A stretch of 64,000 nucleotides of DNA from Sorangium cellulosum So ce56 (lineage in GTDB: Bacteria; Myxococcota_A; Polyangia; Polyangiales; Polyangiaceae). A program made the position numbers and the translations under genes. The stretch lies in the NCBI RefSeq assembly GCF_000067165.1, contig NC_010162.1:8315001-8379000 (forward strand), written 5' to 3'. The notes beneath the pieces are model-generated. The model saw only the letters and a list, made by a program, of their open reading frames with translations. It made no database searches and was not told the DNA's origin. The first letter of the stretch is position 1. Each line of letters opens with the position of its first letter. Below, piece by piece: positions 53,342 through 61,932 of the stretch.

Positions 53342-54202
53342 ATGGCGGGACAGATGGCCTTCCCCTTCGCTCAACCCCCTCCAGGCCGTCTGTCGCGCAG
53401 CGGTGGGAAGGGCGCGGCGCGTACTTCCCTGCTGCCGCGTGTCGCCCGGGCGGTCGTCCGGGTGCCGGACCCCCGTCATCATCCGATCGACATCGATCTG
53501 CCGCCGGGCCAGCCGCACATCTACGTGCACGAGGGGGCGCGCCAGGCGCTCATCCGGCGGCTGGAGCTGGCCCAGAAGCGGCCGGTCCTCCTCTCGGTGA
53601 CCGACAACTACCGGCAGATGATCTCCTCCTCGCTCCGGGAGGGCATCCTGCAGGCGCGCGTCCACCACATGTTCCTGGACGCGCCGGCGGTCGTCCAGGA
53701 GGCGCTCGTCCGGTACGTCGTGACGCAGGACCGGGCCGCCTCGCTCGTGGTCGGCCAGTACATCGACGAGAACGGCCACCGGATCCGGGCGAGCCGGCCG
53801 GTGAGCACGCCGCTCTCGACGCAGGGGCGGACGCACGACCTGCTGCTCCTGTTCCAGAAGCTGAACCACGCGTACTTCGGCGGCGGGGTCGACGCGCTGA
53901 TCACCTGGGGCAAGCGGACCAAGGCGCGGAAGGCGCGGCGCACCATCAAGCTCGGGAGCTACTCGGCGGTCGAGCGGCTGATCCGCATCCACCCCGTGCT
54001 CGACCGGCCCTGGGTCCCCCGCTACTTCATCTGTTACGTCATCTACCACGAGATGCTCCACCACGTGATGCCGGCGAGCCACGGCAACGGGCGCCGGATG
54101 CTCCATCCGCCCCAGTTCCTCGCCCGCGAGCGGCTCTTCCGCGACTACGAGCGCTCCCTCGCCTGGGAGAAGGACCACGTGGGGCGGCTCCTCCGCACCT
54201 GA
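53342..54202 (+). CDS. SprT-like zinc metalloprotease domain protein (286 aa)
   Basis: Zinc-binding HExxH is His236-Glu237-xx-His240 in ICYVIYHEMLHHVMP, with a likely third ligand in the following HGNGRRMLHPPQF. LLLLFQKLNHAYFGGGVDALITWG is the substrate-cleft segment found in SprT/Spartan proteins. The N-terminal ~160 residues are not typical of SprT and include a charged helical region. Spartan cleaves DNA-protein crosslinks; bacterial SprT function is less clear. RBS AAGGAGG lies 6 bp before the ATG. Confidence 0.85.
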   Translation: MAGQMAFPFAQPPPGRLSRSGGKGAARTSLLPRVARAVVRVPDPRHHPIDIDLPPGQPHIYVHEGARQALIRRLELAQKRPVLLSVTDNYRQMISSSLREGILQARVHHMFLDAPAVVQEALVRYVVTQDRAASLVVGQYIDENGHRIRASRPVSTPLSTQGRTHDLLLLFQKLNHAYFGGGVDALITWGKRTKARKARRTIKLGSYSAVERLIRIHPVLDRPWVPRYFICYVIYHEMLHHVMPASHGNGRRMLHPPQFLARERLFRDYERSLAWEKDHVGRLLRT

Positions 54203-54239
54203 CGCATCCATCGCCTGCGGACGCACGTCATCCGGCGGC

Positions 54240-55388
54240 GTGTCGAGCGACGGACGCGACCGACGCGACCGACGCGACCGACGCGACGAACGCGACGAAC
54301 GCGACGAACCATTGCGCGAAGGTGCGGCTGGCTCTAAACCGGCGAACCCCCGCTCGGGCCGCGCCAGCCGGCGCCCCGTGGGCGACCCCGTAACCTCGAA
54401 AGTGTGGAAGGCCAGCGTGCAGGAGATTGTCACCCAGGAAGCGAGCCCGAAGCGGGCGATGGAGGCCCTCGAGTGGGCCGTCCAGCGAGCAGAGAAGGCG
54501 GAGGTCGAGCAGCCCGAGGCGGGCGCCGAGCCACGCGCCTCGTCCAGGGTGATCTCCGGGCGGCCCGCCGACTTCAAGGCCGCGGCCGCCGCCTACCTGC
54601 CCGATGTCCGCAAGCTGCTCGACCGGGTCATGATGAGCGACGACGCCGAGGCCGGGCTCGACGCCCTGCTCGAGTCGGGCGCCCTCGCCGCGATGCTGCC
54701 CGAGGTCGAGGCGATGGTGGGCTTCGGCGACGGGGAGTGGCGCCACAAGGACGTCTGGAAGCACACGAAGCAGGTGGTGCGCCAGGCCGTCCCGAGGCTC
54801 GAGGTCCGCTGGGCGGCCCTGCTCCACGACATCGGCAAGACGAGGACGCGCTCCATCTCGCCGACGGGCGAGGTCCACTTCTTCGGTCACGCCGAGGTCG
54901 GCGCGCGGATGTTCGACAAGATCGACCGGCGGCTGCCGCTCTTCACGAAGGAGGAGGCGCTGAAGAACAGCATCCGCTTCCTGATCCTGCACCACCTCCG
55001 GGCGAGCCAGTACGACGCGTCGTGGACCGACAGCGCGGTGCGCCGGTTCGCCAAGGAGATGGGCGGCTGCCTGAAGGACGTGCTCGACCTGTCGCGGGCG
55101 GACATCACAACGAAGCGGCCCGAGAAGAAGCGGAAGGGGCTGAAGCAGATCAGCGAGCTCGCCGAGCGGGTGCTCCAGGTCCAGGCGGAGGACGCGGTGG
55201 TGCCGCCGCTGCCGAGCGGCATCGGCGACGCCATCATGCATGCGTTCGGGCTGCCGCCGTCGCGGCGGATCGGCGAGATCAAGCGCGCGCTGGAGGAGGC
55301 GGTCGAGGCGGGCGAGGTGGCGTCGCACCAGGAGGCGGACGTCTACATCGCGTTCCTCCGGGAGCACGCGGGGCGTTTCGGGATCTGA
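54240..55388 (+). CDS. HD-domain phosphohydrolase, CCA-enzyme HD-like (382 aa)
   Basis: The HD signature is WAALLHDIGKTRTR (His196-Asp197) with preceding EWRHKDVWKHTKQVV and following HFFGHAEVGARMF, the H...HD...H order of metal-dependent phosphohydrolases. The surrounding sequence (AEAGLDALLESGALAAMLPEVEAM) is like the HD half of CCA-adding enzymes, but no nucleotidyltransferase domain is present. The start is uncertain: codons 6-23 come from a 9-bp repeat giving RDRRDRRDE, and GTG 54378 would skip it. No good RBS marks either. Ends just before a large palindrome. Confidence 0.75.
   Translation: MSSDGRDRRDRRDRRDERDERDEPLREGAAGSKPANPRSGRASRRPVGDPVTSKVWKASVQEIVTQEASPKRAMEALEWAVQRAEKAEVEQPEAGAEPRASSRVISGRPADFKAAAAAYLPDVRKLLDRVMMSDDAEAGLDALLESGALAAMLPEVEAMVGFGDGEWRHKDVWKHTKQVVRQAVPRLEVRWAALLHDIGKTRTRSISPTGEVHFFGHAEVGARMFDKIDRRLPLFTKEEALKNSIRFLILHHLRASQYDASWTDSAVRRFAKEMGGCLKDVLDLSRADITTKRPEKKRKGLKQISELAERVLQVQAEDAVVPPLPSGIGDAIMHAFGLPPSRRIGEIKRALEEAVEAGEVASHQEADVYIAFLREHAGRFGI
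54253..54306. repeat. Six 9-bp tandem repeats
   Basis: Three copies of GACGCGACC, one GACGCGACG and two AACGCGACG, end to end at 54253-54306. If the HD gene starts at 54240 they encode Arg/Asp triplets; otherwise they lie in its leader. A simple repeat of this length is prone to slippage. Confidence 0.9.
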
Positions 55389-55442
55389 AGGCGTAGCGCA
55401 GAGAGCCTCTCAGGGGAGGCGACCGCTCGCGCCGCAGTGCAG

Positions 55443-55571
55443 GCGCTGAGCGGTCGCCCGCACAGGAGACGGGTCCAGATCGGCGTCTTCGGAGCGGAAG
55501 CGCACTCCAGTGCGCTGAGCACCGAAGACGCCGAGATGGGCCCGTATCCGAAGCGGTCGCCCGCTCAGCGC
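55443..55571. repeat. 129-nt imperfect palindrome between convergent genes
   Basis: Two 50-nt arms (55443-55492 and 55522-55571) match as inverted repeats at 41 of 50 positions, with perfect 10-base outer ends (GCGCTGAGCG / CGCTCAGCGC) and perfect ends next to the loop (GCGTCTTCGG / CCGAAGACGC). The 29-base loop contains its own perfect hairpin, AGCGCACT-CC-AGTGCGCT at 55499-55516. A competing perfect 9-bp pair, GCGACCGCT (55419-55427) with AGCGGTCGC (55449-55457), would break the outer arm. It separates the convergent HD gene and membrane-protein gene and overlaps the latter's last codons. Confidence 0.9.
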
Positions 55572-56299
55572 AGGGGCGCTTCGCAGGTGATGCAGCGGGG
55601 GGGGACGCCTTCCTTGTGGTAGTGCTCGCCGCAACGGCCGCAGAGACGAGCGTCGGCCTCGAAGGCGATCAGCTTGTCGGTCGCCTTGCAGCGGAGGCCG
55701 GCGACCTGCGGCGGCTCCAGCGGGCGCACCTCGCCGGCGGCATCGTCGGGCGGAGGCAGCGCGCCTTCCTTGATGTCAGCCGCTCGCGCGGGGATACGCG
55801 CCCTCGCCTCGGCCAGCGCGCGCGCGGCCGCCGGGAGGTGCGCTCGCAGCGGGATGGCGATCGCCGTGCCGCTGCCCTGGACCGTGAGCGCTGTCTCCGT
55901 GAGCAACAGGCCCGTGACATCGTTCCAGCCGATGCGCTCGATCTCGCCAGGCCCGCTCTCCAGCCCCACCCCGGCATCACCGACACGAAGCGCCTTCATC
56001 GACCACTGACCGAAGAGCCCCACCGCCGCCCCGAGGAGCAAGGCGCCGAGGAGCAGGTACGTGGCTGCCGGGTGCGCCCCAGCATCCTCGCCCCGGAACC
56101 ACTGGCCGTAAACACCCGCCCCGGCCAGCAGCGCCGCGACGGACATGCCGAGCATCGTGAGGCCGAGCTCGAGCGACGCCTTCGGCTCGAAGCGTCGCTC
56201 GCTCCGCGGATCGGTCCGCTGCCGCAACACGACCTCACCGCCCTGCCCCGTGGTCCCCGAACCCTTGCGCTTGCGCTTCACCGGTCTGTCGGCTGCCAT
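55565..56299 (-). CDS. Membrane protein with PH-like domain and C-terminal zinc ribbon (244 aa)
   Basis: A basic N-terminus (KRKRKG), two transmembrane helices at ~50-68 and ~78-98, a cytoplasmic bPH/YcxB-like stretch (IERIGWNDVTGLLLTETALTVQ), and a C-terminal cysteine module LCGRCGEHYHKEGVPPRCITCEAPL, which has CxxC...H...CxxC spacing like a zinc ribbon or RING. ATG 56297-56299 has AGGA upstream; a GTG 36 bases earlier is less likely. No family name recognised. Confidence 0.72.
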   Translation of the reverse strand: MAADRPVKRKRKGSGTTGQGGEVVLRQRTDPRSERRFEPKASLELGLTMLGMSVAALLAGAGVYGQWFRGEDAGAHPAATYLLLGALLLGAAVGLFGQWSMKALRVGDAGVGLESGPGEIERIGWNDVTGLLLTETALTVQGSGTAIAIPLRAHLPAAARALAEARARIPARAADIKEGALPPPDDAAGEVRPLEPPQVAGLRCKATDKLIAFEADARLCGRCGEHYHKEGVPPRCITCEAPLR

Positions 56300-56430
56300 C
56301 GGCGGCTTCCTATCGGAGGAGACGCCCGGACGCAAAGGGGCTCAGCCCAGGCCAGCGCTCCGCGCGAGCAGCCAGACGGGAGCCGCCCCCCGCCCGCGCG
56401 GCAAGGACGGAGAGGTATGCTGGGACAGTG

Positions 56431-57861
56431 ATGCTCTCGATGCCCAACGCGGCGACGTACGTCCTGCCCGCGCTGGGCATCGGGCTCGCAGCCCTCGCGA
56501 TCCTGGGGCCGGGCTCGCCACGCATGGCCACCGGCGTGCGGGTGTGGGGGGCGCCCGTCGCCGGAAGCGAGGCGCTGGCGCTCCGCGTCGAAGGGGTGCG
56601 CCGCCTCCACGGCGCCGACGACGCGGCGGCGATCCCGCAGATCGAGGTGAGCGCCACGTCCGCAGGGGCGCCGCTCGAACGGTGGACCGGCTCGCTCGAC
56701 AAGGACGGCATCGGCGAGGCGCTGCTGCGCGCGCCAGCGGGGCTGCGGGAGCCGGTGACCGTGCGGATCGCGCTGGGCAGCGGCACGCTCCTGGAGCGGC
56801 AGCTCCCGCTGCTGCCGCCGCTCGCAGCGGCGGACACGAGCGCGCTGCCCGGCGCGGCGCACGCGACCGCGCTGCCCGGCGCGGCGCACGGGGAGCTCCG
56901 CCTGCAGGTCACGGCGGCGCGCGGAGCCCTTGCAGCTCCGTTCCCGGAGCGGGTGCGGGTCGCGATCGAGGCGCAGGACGGAACGCCCGCGGCAGGGGCT
57001 CGCCTCGAGGCGAGCGCCGTCGGAGCGGAGCTGGAGGGGCGCGGCAGCGGTCCGGCGCAGATCACGGCCGATGCGCGCGGCGCCGCGGAGCTCACGCTCA
57101 AGCCGCTGGCGCACGCGGTCGAGCTCACGCTCCGCGCGACCCACCCGGGGAGCGCACCGCCTGGGACACGGATCGCGAGCGGCACCTGGGAAGGGAAGCT
57201 GCCCGTGATCCCGGGAGCCATCTGGCTCGATCCGGGCGGTCTCGATGGCGAGCGGCCCGAGCTCCGGTTGATCTCGCCGACGCCGAGGCCGCGCGCCTAC
57301 GTCTCGATCGGAGGTGCGCGCGGCCGTGCGCTCGGGACGATCGTCCCGCTCGCGGCGGACGGGGCGGGCTTCTTCTCGGGGAGGGTGACGCTCCCGGACA
57401 GCGCCGCGCCCGGAGAGGCGAACTGGGCCGTTGTCGCGAGCGACCCCTACGAGCAGGGCGCGGGCACGGTGGCCTGGCCGATCACGTCCGCGGCGGCGTC
57501 CGCCTCGCCGCGGCGCGTGGAGCTGCTCGCGGACGGGATGCCGGCGGCCGAGGCGCGCGAGCGGGCCCGCGCCTCGCATGCGCGGCGCGCTGGCCTCGTG
57601 GTCCTGGCCGCCTCCGCGGTGGCGCAGGTGCTGCTGCTCGCGCTGCGATCCAGGACCGCGAGGCGCCGCCTGGAGGCGCACGTCGCCGCCGCCTCGGGCG
57701 GCGAGGGCACGGGCGGGACCGATGGCGCGCCGCTGTCCAGGGAGGATCGCGACCGGCTGCTCGCCGCCGTGCGGGCGGAGCCGCTGCTGTCGGCGTTCGC
57801 GCTCGCCGCGCTCGTCGGGCTCTCCTTCGCGGCGGTCGCGGCGCTCGCCACGTTCCGATGA
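56431..57861 (+). CDS. Membrane-anchored extracytoplasmic protein (476 aa), hypothetical
   Basis: A signal anchor at the N-terminus (YVLPALGIGLAALAILG), then about 350 residues of Gly/Ala-rich beta sequence suggesting two or three Ig-like domains (IPQIEVSATSAGAPLERWTG, ELRLQVTAARGALAAPFPERVRVAIEAQDG). Near the C-terminus two helices (LVVLAASAVAQVLLLAL and LLSAFALAALVGLSFAAVAALA) bracket a charged cytoplasmic loop. ATG 56431 follows a GTG that could also start it. No catalytic motif or known family. Confidence 0.7.
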   Translation: MLSMPNAATYVLPALGIGLAALAILGPGSPRMATGVRVWGAPVAGSEALALRVEGVRRLHGADDAAAIPQIEVSATSAGAPLERWTGSLDKDGIGEALLRAPAGLREPVTVRIALGSGTLLERQLPLLPPLAAADTSALPGAAHATALPGAAHGELRLQVTAARGALAAPFPERVRVAIEAQDGTPAAGARLEASAVGAELEGRGSGPAQITADARGAAELTLKPLAHAVELTLRATHPGSAPPGTRIASGTWEGKLPVIPGAIWLDPGGLDGERPELRLISPTPRPRAYVSIGGARGRALGTIVPLAADGAGFFSGRVTLPDSAAPGEANWAVVASDPYEQGAGTVAWPITSAAASASPRRVELLADGMPAAEARERARASHARRAGLVVLAASAVAQVLLLALRSRTARRRLEAHVAAASGGEGTGGTDGAPLSREDRDRLLAAVRAEPLLSAFALAALVGLSFAAVAALATFR

Positions 57862-57962
57862 CCCGAGGGCGCGTGCCGCCTCGTGGATTTGATCCGCGGC
57901 GGGCCCCGAGCCGCTAGACTGGAGGGCCAGGCGGCACGGGGCGGGAGGACGACAGACAGGGC

Positions 57963-59171
57963 ATGTCCGAGCAGCAGCGGTACCGGGTCATCAAGCGCCT
58001 CGCCTCCGGAGGCATGGCGGAGGTCTTCGTCGCCGAGAGCGCGGGGATCGAGGGGTTCAAGAAGCAGGTCGCGATCAAGCGCGTCCTGCCGCAGCTCAGC
58101 AAGAAGGAGCAGTTCATCGCGATGTTCCTCGACGAGGCGCGCCTCTCGGCGCACCTCTCGCACTCGAACGTCGTGTCGGTGTTCGACATCGGCGTCGGCG
58201 ACGGCACCTACTTCATCGTCATGGAGTACGTGGACGGCGCCGACCTGAGGGCCCTCCTCGATCACCAGAAGAAGGTCGGCCGGCCGATGACCGTCGAGGT
58301 CGCCGCCTTCATGGCCGCGAAGATGTGCCAGGGCCTCGCCTACGCGCACGAGCTCGCGACCGCCGACGGAAAGCCGCTCCAGATCGTGCACCGGGACATC
58401 ACCCCGGCCAACGTGCTCATCACCCGCTACGGCGAGGTGAAGATCGTGGACTTCGGGCTCGCGAAGGCGTCGAGCCAGCTCGCCGAGAGCGACGCGGGCA
58501 TCATCAAGGGGAAGTTCGGCTACCTGGCGCCCGAGACGGTGCTCGAGCAGGGCGTCGACCAGCGCGTCGACATCTTCGCGCTCGGGATCATCCTCTGGGA
58601 GATGCTCGCCGGGCGCCGGCTGTTCCTCGGCGACTCCGACTACATCACGGTGCGGCTGGTGCGCGACGCGGTGATCCCCTCGCTCCAGCAGATCAACAGC
58701 GATGTGCCGCGCGAGCTGGAGCAGATCATCCGCCGCGCGCTCGCCCGCGACCCGGGGGCTCGCTACCTGTCGGCGCGCGAGCTCGGGCGCGACCTGACCC
58801 GCTTCCTCTACCGCTATGGCCGCCCGGTGAGCGAGGACGACGTCGCCTCGCTGGTGGAGCGCGCCAAGGGCGGGCCGGCGCGGGCGGTCGACGGGACGCA
58901 GAAGATCGCCGAGCTCATCGACATGATGCTCCTCGAGTTCAAGTCGCTCACGAAGGAGCCGACCGCCGGCGGCAGCGGCCTGAGCCTGCTGCCCACCCTG
59001 GAGGGCGCCGCGATCCTGACGCACGGGGACGAGCACCCGAGCTCGCCGCCCCCGCGCAGCGACGGGCCGCTCGGGGGGCTCGCCGATGAGCTGGAAGGCC
59101 CGGACTCGCTCCACCAGGACGAGTCCTCGTCCTCGGTGACGGCCTGGTTCCGGGGGCTCATTCCGCGCTAG
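57963..59171 (+). CDS. Ser/Thr protein kinase, cytoplasmic (402 aa)
   Basis: Complete Hanks-type kinase: glycine loop RLASGGMAEVFVAE, Lys39 in VAIKRV, catalytic loop HRDITPANVLI (143-153), DFG at 163-165, GKFGYLAPE. Unlike the kinase at 49728 it keeps HRD; the lysine usually two residues after the Asp is replaced by Thr, common in this kinase group. The C-terminal ~100 residues are disordered and acidic with no membrane helix. SxxxSSS-rich end (ESSSSVTAWF). Substrate unknown. Confidence 0.92.
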   Translation: MSEQQRYRVIKRLASGGMAEVFVAESAGIEGFKKQVAIKRVLPQLSKKEQFIAMFLDEARLSAHLSHSNVVSVFDIGVGDGTYFIVMEYVDGADLRALLDHQKKVGRPMTVEVAAFMAAKMCQGLAYAHELATADGKPLQIVHRDITPANVLITRYGEVKIVDFGLAKASSQLAESDAGIIKGKFGYLAPETVLEQGVDQRVDIFALGIILWEMLAGRRLFLGDSDYITVRLVRDAVIPSLQQINSDVPRELEQIIRRALARDPGARYLSARELGRDLTRFLYRYGRPVSEDDVASLVERAKGGPARAVDGTQKIAELIDMMLLEFKSLTKEPTAGGSGLSLLPTLEGAAILTHGDEHPSSPPPRSDGPLGGLADELEGPDSLHQDESSSSVTAWFRGLIPR

Positions 59172-59244
59172 ATCCCGCACGGACAGCGACGTGACGTCCG
59201 CGCCGCCGCGCTGTCCCATCCGTCCCATCCCATGACCCGTCACC

Positions 59245-59269
59245 GGCCAGGAGGAGCCCTCCTCCGGCC
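59245..59269. terminator. Hairpin between kinase and peroxiredoxin genes
   Basis: GGCC-A-GGAGGAG and CTCCTCC-GGCC face each other around a two-base loop (59245-59269), with one bulged A. It lies 74 bp after the kinase stop and 22 bp before the peroxiredoxin ATG. Could end kinase transcripts or fold in the peroxiredoxin leader. No U-tract. Confidence 0.35.
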
Positions 59270-59290
59270 CACAGCAAAGGCAAAGAGAAG

Positions 59291-59758
59291 ATGAGCGTCG
59301 AGATTGGAAAGCCGTTTCCGCGCTTCGCCCTGCCGAACCAGGACGGCAAGACCGTGAAGCTCGAGGATTTCGCGGGCAAATGGCTCGTCCTCTACGTCTA
59401 TCCGAAGGACGATACGCCGGGATGCACGATCCAGGGCAAGTCGTTCACGGCCTCCAAGGCCGATTTCGACGACGCCAACATCGCCGTGGTCGGCGTCAGC
59501 GAGGACGACGTCACGTCGCACAAGAGCTTCTGCGACAAGTTCTCGTTCACCATCGACCTGCTCGCCGACACGCGCCATGAGCTGCTCAAGGCCGCGGGCG
59601 TCGGGCAGAGCGAGTGGAAAGGCACCCTGTACTGGGACCGGACGACATTCGTCATCGATCCGTCGGGCGTGCTGCGAAGAACCTACCTGAAGGTGAAGCC
59701 CGACGGGCACGAGCAGGCGCTCCTCAAGGACATCGCGGAGCTCAAGGCCCAGGCCTGA
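59291..59758 (+). CDS. bcp: Peroxiredoxin of the PrxQ/Bcp family (155 aa)
   Basis: Thiol peroxidase that reduces hydroperoxides. The peroxidatic cysteine is Cys45 in YPKDDTPGCTIQGKSF. E. coli Bcp resolves with a cysteine five residues later; that position is Lys50 here, and the likely resolving cysteine is Cys81 in SHKSFCDKFSF, as in the alternative PrxQ type with the partner in helix 3. WKGTLYWDRTTFVIDPSGVLRR is the family's C-terminal motif. Cytoplasmic. Confidence 0.93.
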   Translation: MSVEIGKPFPRFALPNQDGKTVKLEDFAGKWLVLYVYPKDDTPGCTIQGKSFTASKADFDDANIAVVGVSEDDVTSHKSFCDKFSFTIDLLADTRHELLKAAGVGQSEWKGTLYWDRTTFVIDPSGVLRRTYLKVKPDGHEQALLKDIAELKAQA

Positions 59759-59867
59759 ACGCCGCGACCGCCTGCGAGAGCAGGGCGCACGCAGAAGGGC
59801 GCTCCACCTGCGCAAAAACTTGCTCACGCTGGATTTGCTGGCATGTCGCCCCTACCCTGTCGCCCTT

Positions 59868-60413
59868 GTGGCACCACGCCCTCCTTTTGCTCCCGGTCGA
59901 ATCGCATCGCTCACGGCCTTCGCGGCGATCGCCGCGGCGGCGCTCGCGACCGCTTCCGCGGTGGGCGCCTGTAAAGGCGCGGGGGGCGGCGGGTCCGTCG
60001 GCTCGAGTACGGGCGACGCCAGCGGCTGTCCGATGGGGCCGAGACAGGCGCTGTTCACCATCACCGTGCGCGCGAGAGGCGCCACCGTCCCGCCGGACAC
60101 CACCGTTCACATCACGTGGAGCGCCGCGGACGAGCCGATCTTCGTCCTGAGCGATCCGACCACCTGGAAGACGCTCGACGAGGCCAACCTGGTGTGCGCC
60201 GTCGATCGCGCGCAGCCTCCTCCCGAAGCGCTGGAGACGCTCGTCTGCGAGCTGTGGACGGCCGGCGTGACGTGGGTGAAGATCTCGGGGACAGGCTACG
60301 ACGACTTCGAGCAGACGCTCGCGCCCGTCATGAACGAGGAGTGCGAGAGCTTCCTGCCTCAGAGCGTCGATATCGAGCTCGTCCCGGCGGTGGACGGGGG
60401 CACGGGGGAGTAG
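59868..60413 (+). CDS. Putative lipoprotein (181 aa), hypothetical
   Basis: From GTG 59868 the chain starts with a basic/Pro segment, an Ala-rich hydrophobic core and the lipobox SAVGAC with Cys35. A Gly/Ser linker precedes a ~130-residue beta-rich domain (LFTITVRARGATVPPDTTVHITWSAADEPIFVL) with four further cysteines. No Shine-Dalgarno is visible; a TTG at 59820 is an alternative start. No family recognised. Possibly a small myxobacterial surface lipoprotein. Confidence 0.65.
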   Translation: MAPRPPFAPGRIASLTAFAAIAAAALATASAVGACKGAGGGGSVGSSTGDASGCPMGPRQALFTITVRARGATVPPDTTVHITWSAADEPIFVLSDPTTWKTLDEANLVCAVDRAQPPPEALETLVCELWTAGVTWVKISGTGYDDFEQTLAPVMNEECESFLPQSVDIELVPAVDGGTGE

Positions 60414-60482
60414 CCGGAAGGCGGCGCACCGGGGCGATGAGATCGCTGCCAAGCCCAGGCGCCCTCTCCTGTCGAATGCAGC

Positions 60483-60854
60483 ATGCGCCCCCATCCCGTC
60501 TTGCCGCTGCTCCTTACCGCCTTCCTCTCCGCCTGCAGCTCAGCCCCCGAGGCGAAGGCCCCGGCCCCGGGCGGGCAGACCTTCCCCGAGGCGGTCGCGA
60601 TGATGTGCGATGTCGACAGGAGAGCCGGGCTCGACCCGGAGGGCGATCCGATCAGCGTCGGGCAGATGCGGTCGGCTTGGATCACAGAGCACGTGGAGAG
60701 CCCCGATGGAATCGAGCTCCGCACGATGCTCAGCGTGAAAGGGGCCGCGGAGCAGGGCGCGATGCTGCGCGAAGAGGCCAAGAAGGCAGGACTCGCGCGC
60801 TGCGCGCTCGCGGACTCGCTGGAGGCGGACGGGACCGGCGGGCTGTCGCCATGA
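60483..60854 (+). CDS. Small putative lipoprotein (123 aa)
   Basis: Signal LPLLLTAFLSAC with lipobox cysteine at 18, Ala/Pro linker, then ~85 residues including EAVAMMCDVDRRAGLDPEGDP and a helical stretch AAEQGAMLREEAKKAGLARCALADSL, giving two more cysteines that may pair. Lies 69 bp after the preceding lipoprotein on the same strand; the two may be a unit. No family recognised. Confidence 0.7.
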   Translation: MRPHPVLPLLLTAFLSACSSAPEAKAPAPGGQTFPEAVAMMCDVDRRAGLDPEGDPISVGQMRSAWITEHVESPDGIELRTMLSVKGAAEQGAMLREEAKKAGLARCALADSLEADGTGGLSP

Positions 60855-60988
60855 CGCCGTGAATGCACAGGATCGGCAGCGACGCCCAGCCATCGGCGGC
60901 GGCGCGCCGCTAACCGAAACGTGGAACGGGGATGGGAGATCGCGCCACCTCGCTGGCTCCCCCTCCCGTCCCCGCCTATCCTGATCTC

Positions 60989-61804
60989 ATGGCCGCGCCG
61001 ACCCCGCTCCGCCTCGCCTGGGCGACCGACGTCCACCTCAACTTTCTCTCCCGCGAGGAACTCACCGCCTTCTGCTCCACCCTCGCCGCCACCGCCTCCG
61101 ATGCCGTCCTCTTCACCGGCGACATCGCGGAAGCCACGAGCCTCCGCCCCCTCCTCGAGACCGTCGCCCAGGCCATCGAGCGCCCGCTCTACTTCGTCCT
61201 CGGCAACCACGATTTCTACCGCGGGAGCATCGCCGCCGTGCGCACGATGGCCGCCGAGCTGTCGGCCACCTCCCCCTGGCTCAGGTGGCTCCCGTCCATC
61301 CCCCACGTCGAGCTCGGCCCGGACACCGCCCTCGTCGGCCACGACGGCTGGGCCGACGCCCGCCTCGGCGATTACGAGAGATCCCCCGTCATGCTCAACG
61401 ATTATGTGCTGATCCAGGAGCTCGCCTCCCTGGGCAGGCGCCGCCGGAGAGAGGCCCTGCACCGCCTCGGCGACGAGGCCGCGGAATACCTGCGCCGCGT
61501 CCTGCCCTTGGCCCTCGAGCGGTACCGGCGCGTCATCGTCGCCACGCACGTCCCCCCGTTCAAGGAGGCCTGCTGGCACGAAGGCCAGATCTCCAACGAC
61601 GATTGGCTCCCCCATTTCACCTGCAAGGCCACAGGCGAGGTGCTCCGCGAGGCCGCCCTGCGGCACCCGGAGCGGCGGATCGAGGTGCTCTGCGGCCACA
61701 CCCACGGCGCCGGCGTGGCGGAGATCCTCCCGAACCTCGTTGTGCGCACCGGCGGCGCCGAGTATGGCGAGCCCGCGGTGCAAGGCATCATCGCGACCGC
61801 GTAG
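60989..61804 (+). CDS. Calcineurin-like metallophosphoesterase (271 aa)
   Basis: All five family motifs are present: LAWATDVHLNFL (Asp14, His16), LFTGDIAEA, FVLGNHDFYRG, VIVATHVPPFKEA and VLCGHTHGAG. Two divalent metals are expected at this site. ATG 60989 gives the usual start just before the first motif; ATG 60932 would add 19 Pro-rich residues. Substrate not evident (phosphodiester or phosphoprotein). A second, unrelated-subfamily metallophosphoesterase is at 62782. Confidence 0.9.
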   Translation: MAAPTPLRLAWATDVHLNFLSREELTAFCSTLAATASDAVLFTGDIAEATSLRPLLETVAQAIERPLYFVLGNHDFYRGSIAAVRTMAAELSATSPWLRWLPSIPHVELGPDTALVGHDGWADARLGDYERSPVMLNDYVLIQELASLGRRRRREALHRLGDEAAEYLRRVLPLALERYRRVIVATHVPPFKEACWHEGQISNDDWLPHFTCKATGEVLREAALRHPERRIEVLCGHTHGAGVAEILPNLVVRTGGAEYGEPAVQGIIATA

Positions 61805-61932
61805 GCCACCCTCGGGCCGCGCCACCCGCCTCCCCGCCGCCCTCGCGGGCGTCCATCCCAGGTACCATCCTCTCCCCGCTCGACGTATCCTGCGCGCCCA
61901 CTCCCCCGCCGACCTCGGCAGAACGGTGAGCC

